This document shows positions 1-7,408 of a DNA stretch of 15,236 bases, one piece after another. The position numbers were made by a program, and so were the translations under genes. Under the pieces are notes generated by a model, which saw nothing but the letters and a program-made list of their open reading frames with translations, made no database searches and was not told where the DNA came from. Positions within the stretch are counted from its first letter, which is position 1; each line of letters starts with the position of its first letter. The stretch comes from an uncultured Oscillospiraceae bacterium (lineage in GTDB: Bacteria; Bacillota; Clostridia; Oscillospirales; Oscillospiraceae). Location: contig CAKUJN010000050.1 in NCBI GenBank assembly GCA_934661735.1, positions 1 to 15,236 on the forward strand. Direction: 5' to 3'.

Positions 1-52
1 TTGCGGCTACTACAACGGCCGTGAAGTGATCGCTGTCGAATCGGCAGAGTAA
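1..52 (+). CDS. rpmF: 50S ribosomal protein L32, C-terminal end (partial)
   Basis: The window opens inside a reading frame (codons from position 2) that ends at TAA 50-52 and encodes CGYYNGREVIAVESAE. This matches the usual C-terminus of bacterial L32, where the last zinc-ribbon cysteine sits in a C-G-x-Y-N-G-[RK] context. L32 is a small protein of the large ribosomal subunit. Only about 16 residues are visible, so the call rests on this short motif and on the strong terminator that follows directly. The start and promoter lie outside the window. Confidence 0.72.
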   Translation, partial: CGYYNGREVIAVESAE

Positions 53-72
53 TTTCGCTCGATACGAGAATG

Positions 73-102
73 AGAGGAGGGCTGCACAGCCCTCCTCTTT
101 TT
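73..102 (+). terminator. Rho-independent terminator after rpmF
   Basis: Perfect 11-bp GC-rich stem (73-83 with 88-98), a 4-nt loop, then a run of T (98-102). It lies 20 bases after the rpmF stop and before the der promoter, so it separates the two transcription units. Confidence 0.93.
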
Positions 103-123
103 CTGCTCAGGCGCGCGGAAAAA

Positions 124-152
124 TTGCATTTTGGAACAGACTATTGTATGAT
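124..152 (+). promoter_or_regulatory. Sigma-A type promoter for der
   Basis: TTGCAT (124-129), a 17-nt spacer, then TATGAT (147-152). It follows the rpmF terminator and lies 24 nt before the der start codon. Both hexamers are close to consensus and the spacing is ideal. Confidence 0.7.
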
Positions 153-176
153 ATCAGATAAAGGAGCGTGAGCATT

Positions 177-1508
177 ATGGCAAAACCGATCGTCGCCATC
201 GTCGGCCGTCCGAACGTCGGCAAGTCGATGCTGTTCAATAAGCTGACCGGCCGCCGCATGGCCATTGTCGAGGATACGCCGGGCGTAACGCGCGACCGTA
301 TTTACGGCGACTGCGAGTGGTGCGGCAGAAATTTCATGCTGGTCGATACCGGCGGCATTGAGCCTGGTACGGATAATGATATGCTGAAATTCATGCGCCG
401 TCAGGCAGAAATCGCCATCCAGACGGCAAATGTCATTATCATGGTTGTCGATGTGACCGTCGGCCTGACCGCCGCCGACGCGGAGGTCGCATCCATGCTC
501 AAGCGCGCGAAGAAGCCGGTTGTGCTGGCTGTCAATAAGTGCGACCAGACGGGCGGCGTGAATCCCGAAAGCTATGAATTCTATGGTCTGGGCCTCGGTG
601 ATCCGATCGAGGTATCGGCCATCCACGGCCACGGCACCGGCGATCTGCTGGATGCATGCGTCGAGGCATTTCCGGAAAACGACGAGGAGGAATACGACGA
701 GGACGTGGTCAAGGTTGCCATCATCGGCAAGCCGAACGTCGGCAAGTCCAGCCTGCTCAACCGCATCCTCGGCGAGGAGCGCGTGATTGTCTCCAGCATC
801 GCCGGCACGACGCGCGATGCCATCGACAGCTATTTTGAAAACGACTGGGGCAAGTACCTGTTCATCGACACGGCGGGTCTGCGCCGTAAGTCAAAGGTCG
901 ACGACGCGGTTGAGCGCTACAGCAACATGCGCACCGTCTCCGCCATCGAGCGCGCGGACGTGTGCCTGATTCTGATCGACGCAAACGAAGGCGTGACCGA
1001 GCAGGACACCAAGGTCGCGGGCCTTGCGCATGAGGCAGGAAAGGCGTGCATCATCGTCGTCAACAAGTGGGATGCGGTGGAAAAGGACACGCACACCATG
1101 GACAAAATGACGCAGGATATCCGCCGTGATCTGAGCTATATGCAGTACGCACCGGTCGTCTACATTTCTGCCCTGACCGGCCAGCGTGTGGACAGACTGT
1201 ACGAGACAATCAACGCCGTTTCCAACCAGAACAGCATGCGCATCACCACCGGCATGCTCAACAACATCCTTGAGGACGCAACAGCGCGCGTTCAGCCGCC
1301 CACGGACAAGGGCCGCCGCCTGAAAATCTATTATATGACGCAGGTCGGCGTCAAGCCGCCGCACTTTGTGATCTTCTGCAACGATGCGCGGCTGTTCCAC
1401 TTCTCCTATCAGCGGTATCTGGAAAATCAGATCCGCGCCGTGTTCGGACTGACGGGCACGCCCGTCAAGATTACCATCCGCCAGAAGGGCGATAAAGAGG
1501 ATATCTGA
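177..1508 (+). CDS. der: Ribosome biogenesis GTPase Der (EngA), tandem G domains
   Basis: 443 aa, the normal length for Der. It is an essential GTPase that acts in late 50S subunit assembly. Two consecutive G domains are visible: the first has GRPNVGKS (residues 10-17), DTPG, DTGG and NKCD (120-123); the second has GKPNVGKS (184-191), DTAG and NKWD (296-299). A C-terminal KH-like domain fills about residues 355-443. Residue 18, after the first P-loop, is Met where Thr is usual; this is probably tolerated. ATG 177 is chosen because AAGGAG (161-166) is 10 nt upstream; the in-frame GTG at 168 is too close to that site. It appears monocistronic, with its own promoter and a terminator just downstream. 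Confidence 0.97.
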   Translation: MAKPIVAIVGRPNVGKSMLFNKLTGRRMAIVEDTPGVTRDRIYGDCEWCGRNFMLVDTGGIEPGTDNDMLKFMRRQAEIAIQTANVIIMVVDVTVGLTAADAEVASMLKRAKKPVVLAVNKCDQTGGVNPESYEFYGLGLGDPIEVSAIHGHGTGDLLDACVEAFPENDEEEYDEDVVKVAIIGKPNVGKSSLLNRILGEERVIVSSIAGTTRDAIDSYFENDWGKYLFIDTAGLRRKSKVDDAVERYSNMRTVSAIERADVCLILIDANEGVTEQDTKVAGLAHEAGKACIIVVNKWDAVEKDTHTMDKMTQDIRRDLSYMQYAPVVYISALTGQRVDRLYETINAVSNQNSMRITTGMLNNILEDATARVQPPTDKGRRLKIYYMTQVGVKPPHFVIFCNDARLFHFSYQRYLENQIRAVFGLTGTPVKITIRQKGDKEDI

Positions 1509-1548
1509 AAAGAGCCGCCCGAACGGAAGTGGCCCGTAAAACAGTTTC

Positions 1549-1580
1549 AGTCCCAGCAGAAATGCCTGCTGGGACTTTTT
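1549..1580 (+). terminator. Rho-independent terminator after der
   Basis: 10-bp perfect stem (1550-1559 with 1566-1575), 6-nt loop, then TTTTT (1576-1580), 41 nt after the der stop codon. It closes the der transcript before the convergent PAP2 gene. Confidence 0.93.
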
Positions 1581-1675
1581 CTGCGTATTGCGGTTTGCGG
1601 GAACCAATGCCCGCATCGGTCATCGGGCAAGTCCGAAAAAGCGTGCCGCCAAATTCACGGCGGTCCGGCGAAAGC

Positions 1676-1712
1676 GGAAAAGACAAGGCGCACAGGGCAT
1701 ACTGTGCGCCTT
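1676..1712 (-). terminator. Probable terminator for the PAP2 gene
   Basis: 11-bp stem (1685-1695 with 1702-1712) just past the PAP2 stop codon. On the minus strand it is followed by an imperfect U tract (GTCTTTTCC). The arms are symmetrical, but the T-rich side fits termination of minus-strand transcription. Confidence 0.7.
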
Positions 1713-1715
1713 TGC

Positions 1716-2384
1716 TTATTCTTTTGAAACAGATGTTTTCCTGCGGAAAATCACGCCGTAGACCAGCCACCAGACCAGCGCACTGTAGGGAATCGCACCC
1801 AGCAGATCCAGACAGGAGTGCTGCTTGACAAATACGGTTGAGACGCAGATGAGTACGCACAGCGGCAGCATGACCCAGTGCAGCTTCCGTTTCCGGAGCG
1901 AGGGCGCATGCAGCGCCGCGGCCGTCAGTGCAGCCGAGCCAATGACGTGCATACTGGGAAAAACGTTCGTGTTGGTGTCGGCGGCATAAATGCGGGAGAC
2001 AAGCCATGTGGCAAAATTCTCACGTGCAAACACGGCGGGACGCAGATCCTGACCGTTCGGCCAGAGCATATCGAACACGATAACCGGAAGAAAACCGAGC
2101 GCGATAAAGGTCATGAAGCGCCTGAAGTTCTCGGCGTCCCAGAACGCCAGATACGCCGTCATGACGGCCATCATCGGAATCCAGAGAAAATAGGGGAAGA
2201 TCAGCCATTCACAGAACGGGACCAGATCGTCCAGCACACAGTGCATGACGTGGTAATTGTCTACGACCGTATGCTCAGCCAGAAAGAAGAGCAGAAGATA
2301 GACGGCCCAGATGGAAAGCATCCACAGGTGGCGGTAATTTTCGACGGTTCCGATTCGTGGAAGAGAACGTTCATTTGCCTGCAT
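1716..2384 (-). CDS. PAP2-superfamily membrane phosphatase, IPC-synthase-like subgroup
   Basis: 222 aa, multi-spanning membrane protein of the PAP2 phosphatase fold, which works on lipid phosphates at the membrane. The visible motifs are QDLRP (motif 1), NVFPSMH (motif 2, PSxH) and S-T-V-F-V-K-Q-H-S-C-L-D (motif 3, S-x6-H-x3-D). The motif 1 lysine and the motif 3 arginine of classical PAP2 enzymes are missing; the KQH version of motif 3 resembles the inositol-phosphorylceramide-synthase-like branch. The substrate is unknown; undecaprenyl pyrophosphate or phosphatidic/phosphatidylglycerol phosphate are possible. ATG at 2384 is preferred over a TTG at 2453, because that TTG lies inside the -35 box of a good promoter. 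The ribosome site is weak (AGGCAGG). It lies downstream of ribU but has its own promoter. Confidence 0.85.
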   Translation of the reverse strand: MQANERSLPRIGTVENYRHLWMLSIWAVYLLLFFLAEHTVVDNYHVMHCVLDDLVPFCEWLIFPYFLWIPMMAVMTAYLAFWDAENFRRFMTFIALGFLPVIVFDMLWPNGQDLRPAVFARENFATWLVSRIYAADTNTNVFPSMHVIGSAALTAAALHAPSLRKRKLHWVMLPLCVLICVSTVFVKQHSCLDLLGAIPYSALVWWLVYGVIFRRKTSVSKE

Positions 2385-2424
2385 ATTAATGGAAAACCTG
2401 CCTTTGTCTGCCGAGATATACCAT

Positions 2425-2453
2425 ATTATACGCGTATGAATGTGCGATTTCAA
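2425..2453 (-). promoter_or_regulatory. Promoter of the PAP2 gene
   Basis: Read on the minus strand: TTGAAA (2453-2448), a 17-nt spacer, then a perfect TATAAT (2430-2425). This puts the transcript start about 30 nt before ATG 2384 and rules out the upstream TTG as a start codon. Confidence 0.83.
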
Positions 2454-2516
2454 TCGAAAAGCGGCTTTTTAACAAATTGTTCAAACACGCCGCCGTGTGT
2501 TGAGCGTGTCCATGCC

Positions 2517-3251
2517 TCACGGACGGGCGGCAGAGCCGCCGGTACGGAAAAACAGCCGCTCGACGCGCTTGTACAGCAGGAACGTCAGAATCGATACCAG
2601 CGCGCCCTTGAGCAGATTGAACGGCACGACCGCGAACAGCACCAGCGTCGGCAGGTCATGCACGGCGGAATTGACGGCGCTGCCCATGCCGATGATCGCA
2701 TCAAGCGGCATGCCGTACAGCTCGGCGAATTTCGGAATCAGATACCACGCGTTGAAAAGACTGCCGAATACGGTCAGAACAAGCGTTCCGGCGGCCATGG
2801 CCCACAGCGCGCCGCGGCGGCTTTTGTGCAGGTGATAGAGCACCGCGGCGGGCAGAACAAATGAGCAGCCGACGATAAAATTGGCAAAATCGCCGACGAA
2901 TGCGGTGCTGGTGCCCTTGAGCAGAAGCTTGAGCAGCACCTTCAGCAGCTCACACACCACACCGGAGACCGGCCCCATGTAAAATGCGCAGATCAGTACC
3001 GGAACCTCGCTCAGATCGATCTTGTAAAACGGCGGCGCGAAAAAAAGCGGGATTTCCAGATACATCAGCACCGCCGCGATGGCAGAAAAGACGGCGATAT
3101 AGCTCACGCGGCGCGCGGGCGAGAGCTGCCGCCCGTTTTTGACGGCGAAGCGCTGCACCAGAGCGGCAAGCAGGATCACTGCCGCACTGATCAGCAGGCA
3201 GAAGCCCAGAAACAGCAGATTTTCTTTCATTTGGGAAAACAGTTCACGCAT
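2517..3251 (-). CDS. ribU: Riboflavin ECF transporter substrate-binding component RibU
   Basis: 244 aa, strongly hydrophobic, with about six or seven membrane segments. It is the S-component of an energy-coupling factor importer; it binds riboflavin and works with the EcfA/A'/T module encoded elsewhere. The central stretch around SEVPVLICAFYMGPVSG and the following K-rich GTSTAFVGDFANF region is characteristic of RibU. An extra N-terminal membrane helix (about residues 12-33) precedes the family core, which is common in clostridial members. ATG 3251 is preceded by GGAGG. The assignment is strongly supported by the FMN riboswitch and terminator in its leader. No clear terminator was seen after the gene. 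Confidence 0.95.
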   Translation of the reverse strand: MRELFSQMKENLLFLGFCLLISAAVILLAALVQRFAVKNGRQLSPARRVSYIAVFSAIAAVLMYLEIPLFFAPPFYKIDLSEVPVLICAFYMGPVSGVVCELLKVLLKLLLKGTSTAFVGDFANFIVGCSFVLPAAVLYHLHKSRRGALWAMAAGTLVLTVFGSLFNAWYLIPKFAELYGMPLDAIIGMGSAVNSAVHDLPTLVLFAVVPFNLLKGALVSILTFLLYKRVERLFFRTGGSAARP

Positions 3252-3274
3252 ATTGCTTCCTCCCTTGCAGATGT

Positions 3275-3306
3275 AAAAAGCGGCGCCCGAGATCCTCGGG
3301 CGCCGC
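3275..3306 (-). terminator. Leader terminator of the FMN riboswitch (expression platform)
   Basis: 12-bp perfect stem (3280-3291 with 3295-3306), 3-nt loop, followed on the minus strand by TTTTT (3279-3275), then the ribU ribosome binding site and ATG. Its position between aptamer and gene indicates control by premature termination when FMN is bound. Confidence 0.92.
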
Positions 3307-3360
3307 CATGGCTTGATACGCGCAACCGTTCCGTATCTTCTGAAAACACGGATGCTGTGC

Positions 3361-3468
3361 GATCTTCTTCCATCCAGACTGTACTGTCGGTACCGGAATC
3401 ACACCGGTTCAGCTTGCGCGCGCGGACTTTACCGCCGATCGGGAATTTCACCCTGCCCTGAAGATCCT
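3361..3468 (-). promoter_or_regulatory. FMN riboswitch (RFN element) controlling ribU
   Basis: Minus-strand RNA carries the conserved RFN core: the 5' P1 arm GGATCTTC, then GGGCAGGGTGAAATTCCCG, a GCGGTAAAGTCCGCG segment, GAACCGGTGTGATTCCGGT, CGACAGT, GTCTGGATG, and the 3' P1 arm GAAGATC. All five peripheral stems and the P1 closing stem can be placed. FMN binding is expected to switch ribU off through the downstream terminator. Confidence 0.97.
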
Positions 3469-3483
3469 GATTCAGTTGCACCT

Positions 3484-3512
3484 ATTCTAGCACTGTGCGA
3501 TACGGTTGTAAA
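3484..3512 (-). promoter_or_regulatory. Promoter of the FMN riboswitch / ribU transcript
   Basis: Minus strand: TTTACA (3512-3507), a 17-nt spacer, TAGAAT (3489-3484). Transcription would begin shortly before the riboswitch P1 stem. The -35 box overlaps that of the divergent promoter. Confidence 0.78.
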
Positions 3513-3534
3513 GAAAAAGTTTTTCTGCTATACT
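3506..3534 (+). promoter_or_regulatory. Promoter of the SLOG-family gene
   Basis: TTGTAA (3506-3511), a 17-nt spacer, TATACT (3529-3534), about 40 nt before the GTG start at 3573. Its -35 box occupies almost the same bases as the ribU -35 box on the other strand. Confidence 0.72.
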
Positions 3535-3572
3535 GCGAGGGAGAGACAGAAGCGAGAAAGGAGACGGCGGAC

Positions 3573-4058
3573 GTGATCTGTACCTTTACCGGACACCGGC
3601 CCGAGCGCCTGCCATGGGGCGCGGACGAGACGGACGAGCGCTGCATGGCGCTGAAATTCCTGATTGCGCAGGCGGTCGGACAGGCATACGACGACGGCTT
3701 CCGCGAATTTCTGTGCGGCATGGCGCGCGGCTGCGACTTCTATTTTGCGCAGGCGGTGCTGGATCTGCGGTGCGTACACCCTGAGGTCCGGCTGACCGCC
3801 ATGGTGCCGTGTCCCAGCCAGGCCGACGGCTGGGACGCGGCACAGCGGGCGCGCCATGCCGCGCTGTGCGCGCAGGCGGACGAGGTCTGCGTGTTTGAAC
3901 CGGTCTATTCCGGCGGCTGTATGCTGCGGCGCAACCGCGCGATGGTGGACGCGGCGCGCCGCGTGATCACCGTCTACGACGGCGGCGAGGGCGGAACGGC
4001 CTATACGGTCCGCTACGCGCGGCAGACAGGGCGGCAGATCGTCGCGCTGTGGCAGTAG
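3573..4058 (+). CDS. SLOG-family protein (DUF1273 / YpsA-like)
   Basis: 161 aa soluble protein that starts ICTFTGHRPERL, the typical opening of the DUF1273/YpsA branch of the SLOG superfamily, a Rossmann-like fold predicted to bind nucleotides or nucleotide-derived ligands. A second conserved part is FLCGMARGCDFYFAQAVLDL, which forms the glycine/acidic surface of the proposed binding pocket. GTG 3573 is the chosen start because AAAGGAG (3557-3563) lies 9 nt upstream; the longer frame from 3495 would begin upstream of the mapped promoter. B. subtilis YpsA has been linked to cell division and stress, but no biochemical role is established for this protein. The gene is divergent from ribU and ends 1 nt from the convergent DUF4830 gene. 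Confidence 0.85.
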   Translation: MICTFTGHRPERLPWGADETDERCMALKFLIAQAVGQAYDDGFREFLCGMARGCDFYFAQAVLDLRCVHPEVRLTAMVPCPSQADGWDAAQRARHAALCAQADEVCVFEPVYSGGCMLRRNRAMVDAARRVITVYDGGEGGTAYTVRYARQTGRQIVALWQ

Positions 4059-4059
4059 C

Positions 4060-4557
4060 TCAGCCAGGCATCGCGAGGCCGTGCATCACGCCGCCGCGCG
4101 CGGACGAGCAGACGTCGCCGCCGATGACCTCGTTCTTGTAGACCAGAAGCGTCGCGTAGAACGCGTCCTCACCGGTGGGGTAGTTCGTGATGGCGTAAAC
4201 ATAGCGGCGGACGCTCTTTCCGGCATACTCGCTCAGATCAAAGCCCTGTGAGACCTGAAGCTCGTTGTAGCGCTGGAAAACCTCGGACGGATCGGTCGGA
4301 ATGCGGACCTCCTGCGTCTGGACCGGTTCCGCGCCGACCTCCCAGCCGAACGAGGCCAGATACGCGACGCGGTCGTCGTTGGTTTTGACCTCGGACGGCG
4401 TGGTATCTGTGTTTTCCTGCGCATTCTGCGCGTCGGGGGCGGACTCCGCGCCCGAGGCGTGTGTGAGCAGGACGGCCAGAACGGCCACAATCAGGATGAT
4501 GAGCAGTATGATTGCCGTGATTTTTCTTTTGGAGACCTTTGCGGTCATGATTACCAT
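4060..4557 (-). CDS. DUF4830 domain membrane-anchored protein
   Basis: 165 aa. A short basic N-terminus is followed by one membrane helix (about residues 13-31), an acidic Ala/Asn/Glu/Thr-rich linker, then a small extracytoplasmic domain (about 60-165). That domain contains YLASFGWEV, a VFQRYNELQVSQGFDLSEY segment, YAITNYP and LLVYKNEVIGGDVCS, the pattern of DUF4830. The topology is a type II signal-anchored protein; there is no lipobox. The function is unknown. ATG 4557 is preferred because GGAGG lies about 7 nt upstream; the in-frame ATG at 4548 is too distant. It is divergent from the pseudouridine synthase gene; no confident promoter was seen. Confidence 0.78.
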   Translation of the reverse strand: MVIMTAKVSKRKITAIILLIILIVAVLAVLLTHASGAESAPDAQNAQENTDTTPSEVKTNDDRVAYLASFGWEVGAEPVQTQEVRIPTDPSEVFQRYNELQVSQGFDLSEYAGKSVRRYVYAITNYPTGEDAFYATLLVYKNEVIGGDVCSSARGGVMHGLAMPG

Positions 4558-4665
4558 GCGGATTCCTCCAATACAAGTAAGGTAGTACAACCTATTGCGC
4601 TGCGGCGGAAAATATGCAGACAAGCGATGCGCCGCGCCGGAAAAGCGTGCGGGAAAGGAAGGCCA

Positions 4666-5373
4666 ATGCAGAGACTGGACAGAATTTTATCCGAGGCGGG
4701 CGTCGCCAGCCGGAAGGAGCTTCGCACGATTATCCGCGCGGGGCGCGTATGCGTAAACGGCGCGCCGGTACGCGGCGAAAGTGAAAAATTCGACGAGCGG
4801 ACGGCACAGATCACGCTTGACGGCCGGCCGGTCGTCAAGCGCTACACCGTTCTGCTGATGCTCAACAAGCCCGCGGGTTATGTGACGTCCTGCGACGATC
4901 CCTCCGGCCCGACGGTGATGGAGCTGATTCCGGAAAACTACCGGAGACTCGGCGTCATGCCGGTCGGACGGCTGGATAAGGCTACAGAGGGCCTGCTGCT
5001 GTTTACAAACGACGGCGTGCTGGCGCACCGACTCATCAGCCCGCGCAGCGGCGTGTGGAAAACCTACTGTGCTGAGCACGACGGTGCGGCATCGCAGGCG
5101 GACGTGGAGGCGTTCGCGGCGGGACTGACGCTCGGCGACGGAACAAAGTGCCTTCCGGCGGTGCTGCGGCCGCAGGGCGCGGGGAAAAGCCTGATCGAGG
5201 TGCAGGAGGGAAAATACCATCAGGTGCGCCGCATGATGGCCGCGCGCGGAATGCCGGTCAGCTATCTCGAGCGCGTCAGCGAGGGCGGAATCACGCTGGA
5301 CGGTCTGGCGCGCGGCGCGTGCCGCGAGCTGCCGCTGGAAATCCTCAGCGGGGTGCTGGACGGTGGTTTGTGA
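4666..5373 (+). CDS. RsuA/RluB/E/F-family pseudouridine synthase
   Basis: 235 aa. An N-terminal S4 RNA-binding domain (about residues 1-60, MQRLDRILSEAGVASRKE) is followed by the pseudouridine synthase domain, with GRLDKATEGLLLFTNDG around the catalytic aspartate (Asp104) and a C-terminal YHQVRRMMAARG motif. It converts uridine to pseudouridine in rRNA; members act on 16S U516 (RsuA) or 23S (RluB, RluE, RluF), and the target cannot be fixed from sequence, though the short length fits RsuA or RluB. ATG 4666 follows AAGGAAGG (4655-4662); the in-frame extension to 4459 runs over the opposite-strand DUF4830 gene and is not credible. No clear terminator follows. Confidence 0.92.
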   Translation: MQRLDRILSEAGVASRKELRTIIRAGRVCVNGAPVRGESEKFDERTAQITLDGRPVVKRYTVLLMLNKPAGYVTSCDDPSGPTVMELIPENYRRLGVMPVGRLDKATEGLLLFTNDGVLAHRLISPRSGVWKTYCAEHDGAASQADVEAFAAGLTLGDGTKCLPAVLRPQGAGKSLIEVQEGKYHQVRRMMAARGMPVSYLERVSEGGITLDGLARGACRELPLEILSGVLDGGL

Positions 5374-5499
5374 CTTTTCACGAAAGGAATTCTGACTTTT
5401 CTGAAAAGAAATTTTGGCGAAATTTGGTGCATATGACGAAGAATTATGAATAATCAACAAAAACACAGATGGTTTTTGAAATAAAATGTCAAATGGCTC

Positions 5500-5528
5500 T
5501 TGCAATGATGACGAAATCGTAGTATTAT
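5500..5528 (+). promoter_or_regulatory. Promoter of the CdaR-like regulator / ftsEX cluster
   Basis: TTGCAA (5500-5505), a 17-nt spacer, TATTAT (5523-5528). It sits in a 213-nt AT-rich gap and leaves a leader of roughly 50 nt before ATG 5587. No further promoter was found before ftsE, so it may drive the whole cluster. Confidence 0.75.
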
Positions 5529-5586
5529 GTCAATGGTTGTTTGTGTAAAAAGCACCCAGCGTGCATCATTTTAGGAGGGTACGTCT

Positions 5587-6681
5587 ATGTCCAGCCGTAT
5601 ATTTCAGAGCGTGATCGTACAGATGAAGGAAGCGACCGACCGTGTGATCGGTGTGATTGACGCGGACAGCAATGTCATTTCGTGCAGTGATACTTCCATG
5701 ATCGGCGAGAAGTGGCCGGAGGCCGTTATCAAGCTCAACAGCGCACCCGATTCCATCGTCGTGGTCGACCACAAGACCTTCAAGCCGCTTGTCAGCTGGA
5801 GCGCCTATTTCGACTACGCCGTGTTTGCCGAGGGCGACGACGAGACCGCGCGCAGCCTGTGCGTCATGGCCTATGTAGCGCTGAACGGCGCGAAAACCTA
5901 TTATGAGGAAAAGCACGACAAGGGCACGTTCGTCAAGAACATCATCACCGACAACATCCTGCCCGGCGATATCTATATCCGTGCCAAGGAGCTGCACTTT
6001 GTCACCGACGTGCCGCGCGCCGTATTCCTGATCCGTCAGGTCACGCGTGCCGACGTGTCGGCCGTGGATGTGATCAGCGGCATGTTTACCGACCGGCAGC
6101 AGGACTTCGTTCTCAGCATCAATGAGACCGACATTGCCGTGGTCAAGCAGATCGCCCCTGGAACAGACCGCGACGAGCTCATCCGCATCGCCCAGCAGGT
6201 GGAGGACACCCTCCGCTCCGAGCTTTTCATCAAGACCGTCATCGGCATCGGCACCGTCGCAAGCCATCTGCGCGAGCTGGCCGACGCGTATAAGGAGGCC
6301 CAGGTCGCCATCGAGGTCGGCAAGGTCTTTGACACCGAAAAGACGATCATCAACTATGAAAACCTCGGCATCGGCCGCCTGATCTATCAGCTGCCGACCA
6401 CGCTGTGCGAGATCTTCCTGTCGGAGGTGTTCAAGAAGAACTCCATCGATACGCTTGATCAGGAGACGCTGTTCACCATCAACAAGTTCTTTGAAAACAA
6501 TCTGAACGTCTCCGAGACGTCCAGAAAGCTGTTCGTACACAGAAACACGCTGGTCTACCGTCTGGAGAAAATCAAGAAGCTGACGGGTCTGGACCTGCGC
6601 GAGTTTGACGACGCGATCATCTTCAAGGTGGCGCTGATGGTCAAGAAATATCTGGTATCGCGGGAGAACCGGATCGTCTGA
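5587..6681 (+). CDS. PucR/CdaR-like transcriptional regulator
   Basis: 364 aa, cytoplasmic, no signal or membrane segment. The N-terminal ~120 residues are a possible sensor domain, the middle (about 130-255, including LFIKTVIGIGTVASHLREL) resembles the GGDEF-like domain of CdaR regulators, and the C-terminus (about 295-360) is a PucR-type helix-turn-helix: FFENNLNVSETSRKLFVHR, then NTLVYRLEKIKKLTGLDLR. Known relatives respond to small metabolites (sugar diacids, purines), but this family also contains many uncharacterised clostridial members; the signal here is unknown. ATG 5587 follows AGGAGGG. It lies 37 nt upstream of ftsE with no obvious terminator, so a role in controlling the ftsEX-hydrolase genes is likely but inferred. 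Confidence 0.88.
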   Translation: MSSRIFQSVIVQMKEATDRVIGVIDADSNVISCSDTSMIGEKWPEAVIKLNSAPDSIVVVDHKTFKPLVSWSAYFDYAVFAEGDDETARSLCVMAYVALNGAKTYYEEKHDKGTFVKNIITDNILPGDIYIRAKELHFVTDVPRAVFLIRQVTRADVSAVDVISGMFTDRQQDFVLSINETDIAVVKQIAPGTDRDELIRIAQQVEDTLRSELFIKTVIGIGTVASHLRELADAYKEAQVAIEVGKVFDTEKTIINYENLGIGRLIYQLPTTLCEIFLSEVFKKNSIDTLDQETLFTINKFFENNLNVSETSRKLFVHRNTLVYRLEKIKKLTGLDLREFDDAIIFKVALMVKKYLVSRENRIV

Positions 6682-6718
6682 TCTGCGTCCGCGCGATGCA
6701 ACGCATTGGGAGACCGAT

Positions 6719-7408
6719 ATGATCGAATTTACGAATGTAGTCAAAACGTATGAGCCTGGCACAAAGGCGCTCAACGGCGTGTCGCTGAAAATCGACGACG
6801 GAGAGTTCGTGTTTCTGGTCGGCCCGTCCGGTTCCGGTAAATCCACACTGATCAAGCTCCTGACGGCCGAGCTTACGCCAACCTCCGGAAGCGTGTTTGT
6901 CAACGGCTTTGCGCTGGAAAAAATCCGCCCGCGCGCCATTCCCTATATGCGCCGGACGCTGGGCGTCATCTTTCAGGATTTCCGCCTGATCGATAACAAG
7001 TCAGTCTATGACAACGTCGCGTTCGCCATGCGCGTCATCGGCGCGGCGGAAAGCGAAATCAGAAAGCGCGTGCCGTATGTGCTTGAGCTGGTTGGCCTGG
7101 AAAACAAGGGCCGCCGCCGCCCGCACGAGCTTTCCGGCGGCGAGCAGCAGCGTGTGGCCATCGCCCGTGCGCTGGTCAACAACCCCAGCGTGATTGTCGC
7201 CGACGAGCCGACCGGCAACCTCGATCCCGCGCGTTCGCTTGAGATCATGATGCTGCTTGAGCAGATCAACGCGCTGGGCACGACGCTTCTGGTCGTCACG
7301 CACGAAAAGGAACTGGTCAACCGCTTCACCAAACGGGTCATTGCCATCGACGAGGGCAAGATCATCAGCGACGGAATGGACGGATACTATCTCAATGAAA
7401 AAGAATAA
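6719..7408 (+). CDS. ftsE: Cell division ABC transporter ATP-binding protein FtsE
   Basis: 229 aa, the normal FtsE length. All ABC ATPase motifs are intact: Walker A GPSGSGKS (35-42), Q-loop in VIFQDFRL, signature LSGGEQQR (138-145), Walker B IVADEP with the catalytic glutamate (Glu163) and the H-loop histidine (His195). FtsE pairs with FtsX at the membrane; ATP hydrolysis does not move a solute but transmits a conformational signal that activates peptidoglycan hydrolases at division or elongation sites. ATG 6719 is preceded by GGGAG (6708-6712). The 3' end overlaps ftsX by 14 nt, indicating translational coupling. Confidence 0.97.
   Translation: MIEFTNVVKTYEPGTKALNGVSLKIDDGEFVFLVGPSGSGKSTLIKLLTAELTPTSGSVFVNGFALEKIRPRAIPYMRRTLGVIFQDFRLIDNKSVYDNVAFAMRVIGAAESEIRKRVPYVLELVGLENKGRRRPHELSGGEQQRVAIARALVNNPSVIVADEPTGNLDPARSLEIMMLLEQINALGTTLLVVTHEKELVNRFTKRVIAIDEGKIISDGMDGYYLNEKE

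Noticed and set aside
2385..2453. TTG start for the PAP2 gene at 2453
   Set aside because: The TTG is part of the -35 hexamer of a well-formed promoter and would not be transcribed.
2454..2516. Possible terminator for ribU (short AACAC/GTGTT and AAAAG/CTTTT hairpins)
   Set aside because: Stems of 5-6 bp without a proper T tract on the minus strand; too weak to call.
4459..4665. N-terminal extension of the pseudouridine synthase
   Set aside because: It runs antisense through the DUF4830 start; the S4 domain begins exactly at ATG 4666 with a good ribosome site.
5374..5499. AT-rich gap after the pseudouridine synthase gene
   Set aside because: Contains only a short CTTTT/AAAAG inverted repeat; no convincing terminator, RNA gene or small ORF with a ribosome site was seen.
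5566..6939. A 457-codon minus-strand frame opposite the regulator and ftsE
   Set aside because: Same reason: antisense to two convincing genes, no ribosome site or recognisable motif.
7257..7394. N-terminal extension of ftsX into ftsE
   Set aside because: The added residues are out-of-frame ftsE sequence; family N-terminus and membrane topology fit ATG 7395.
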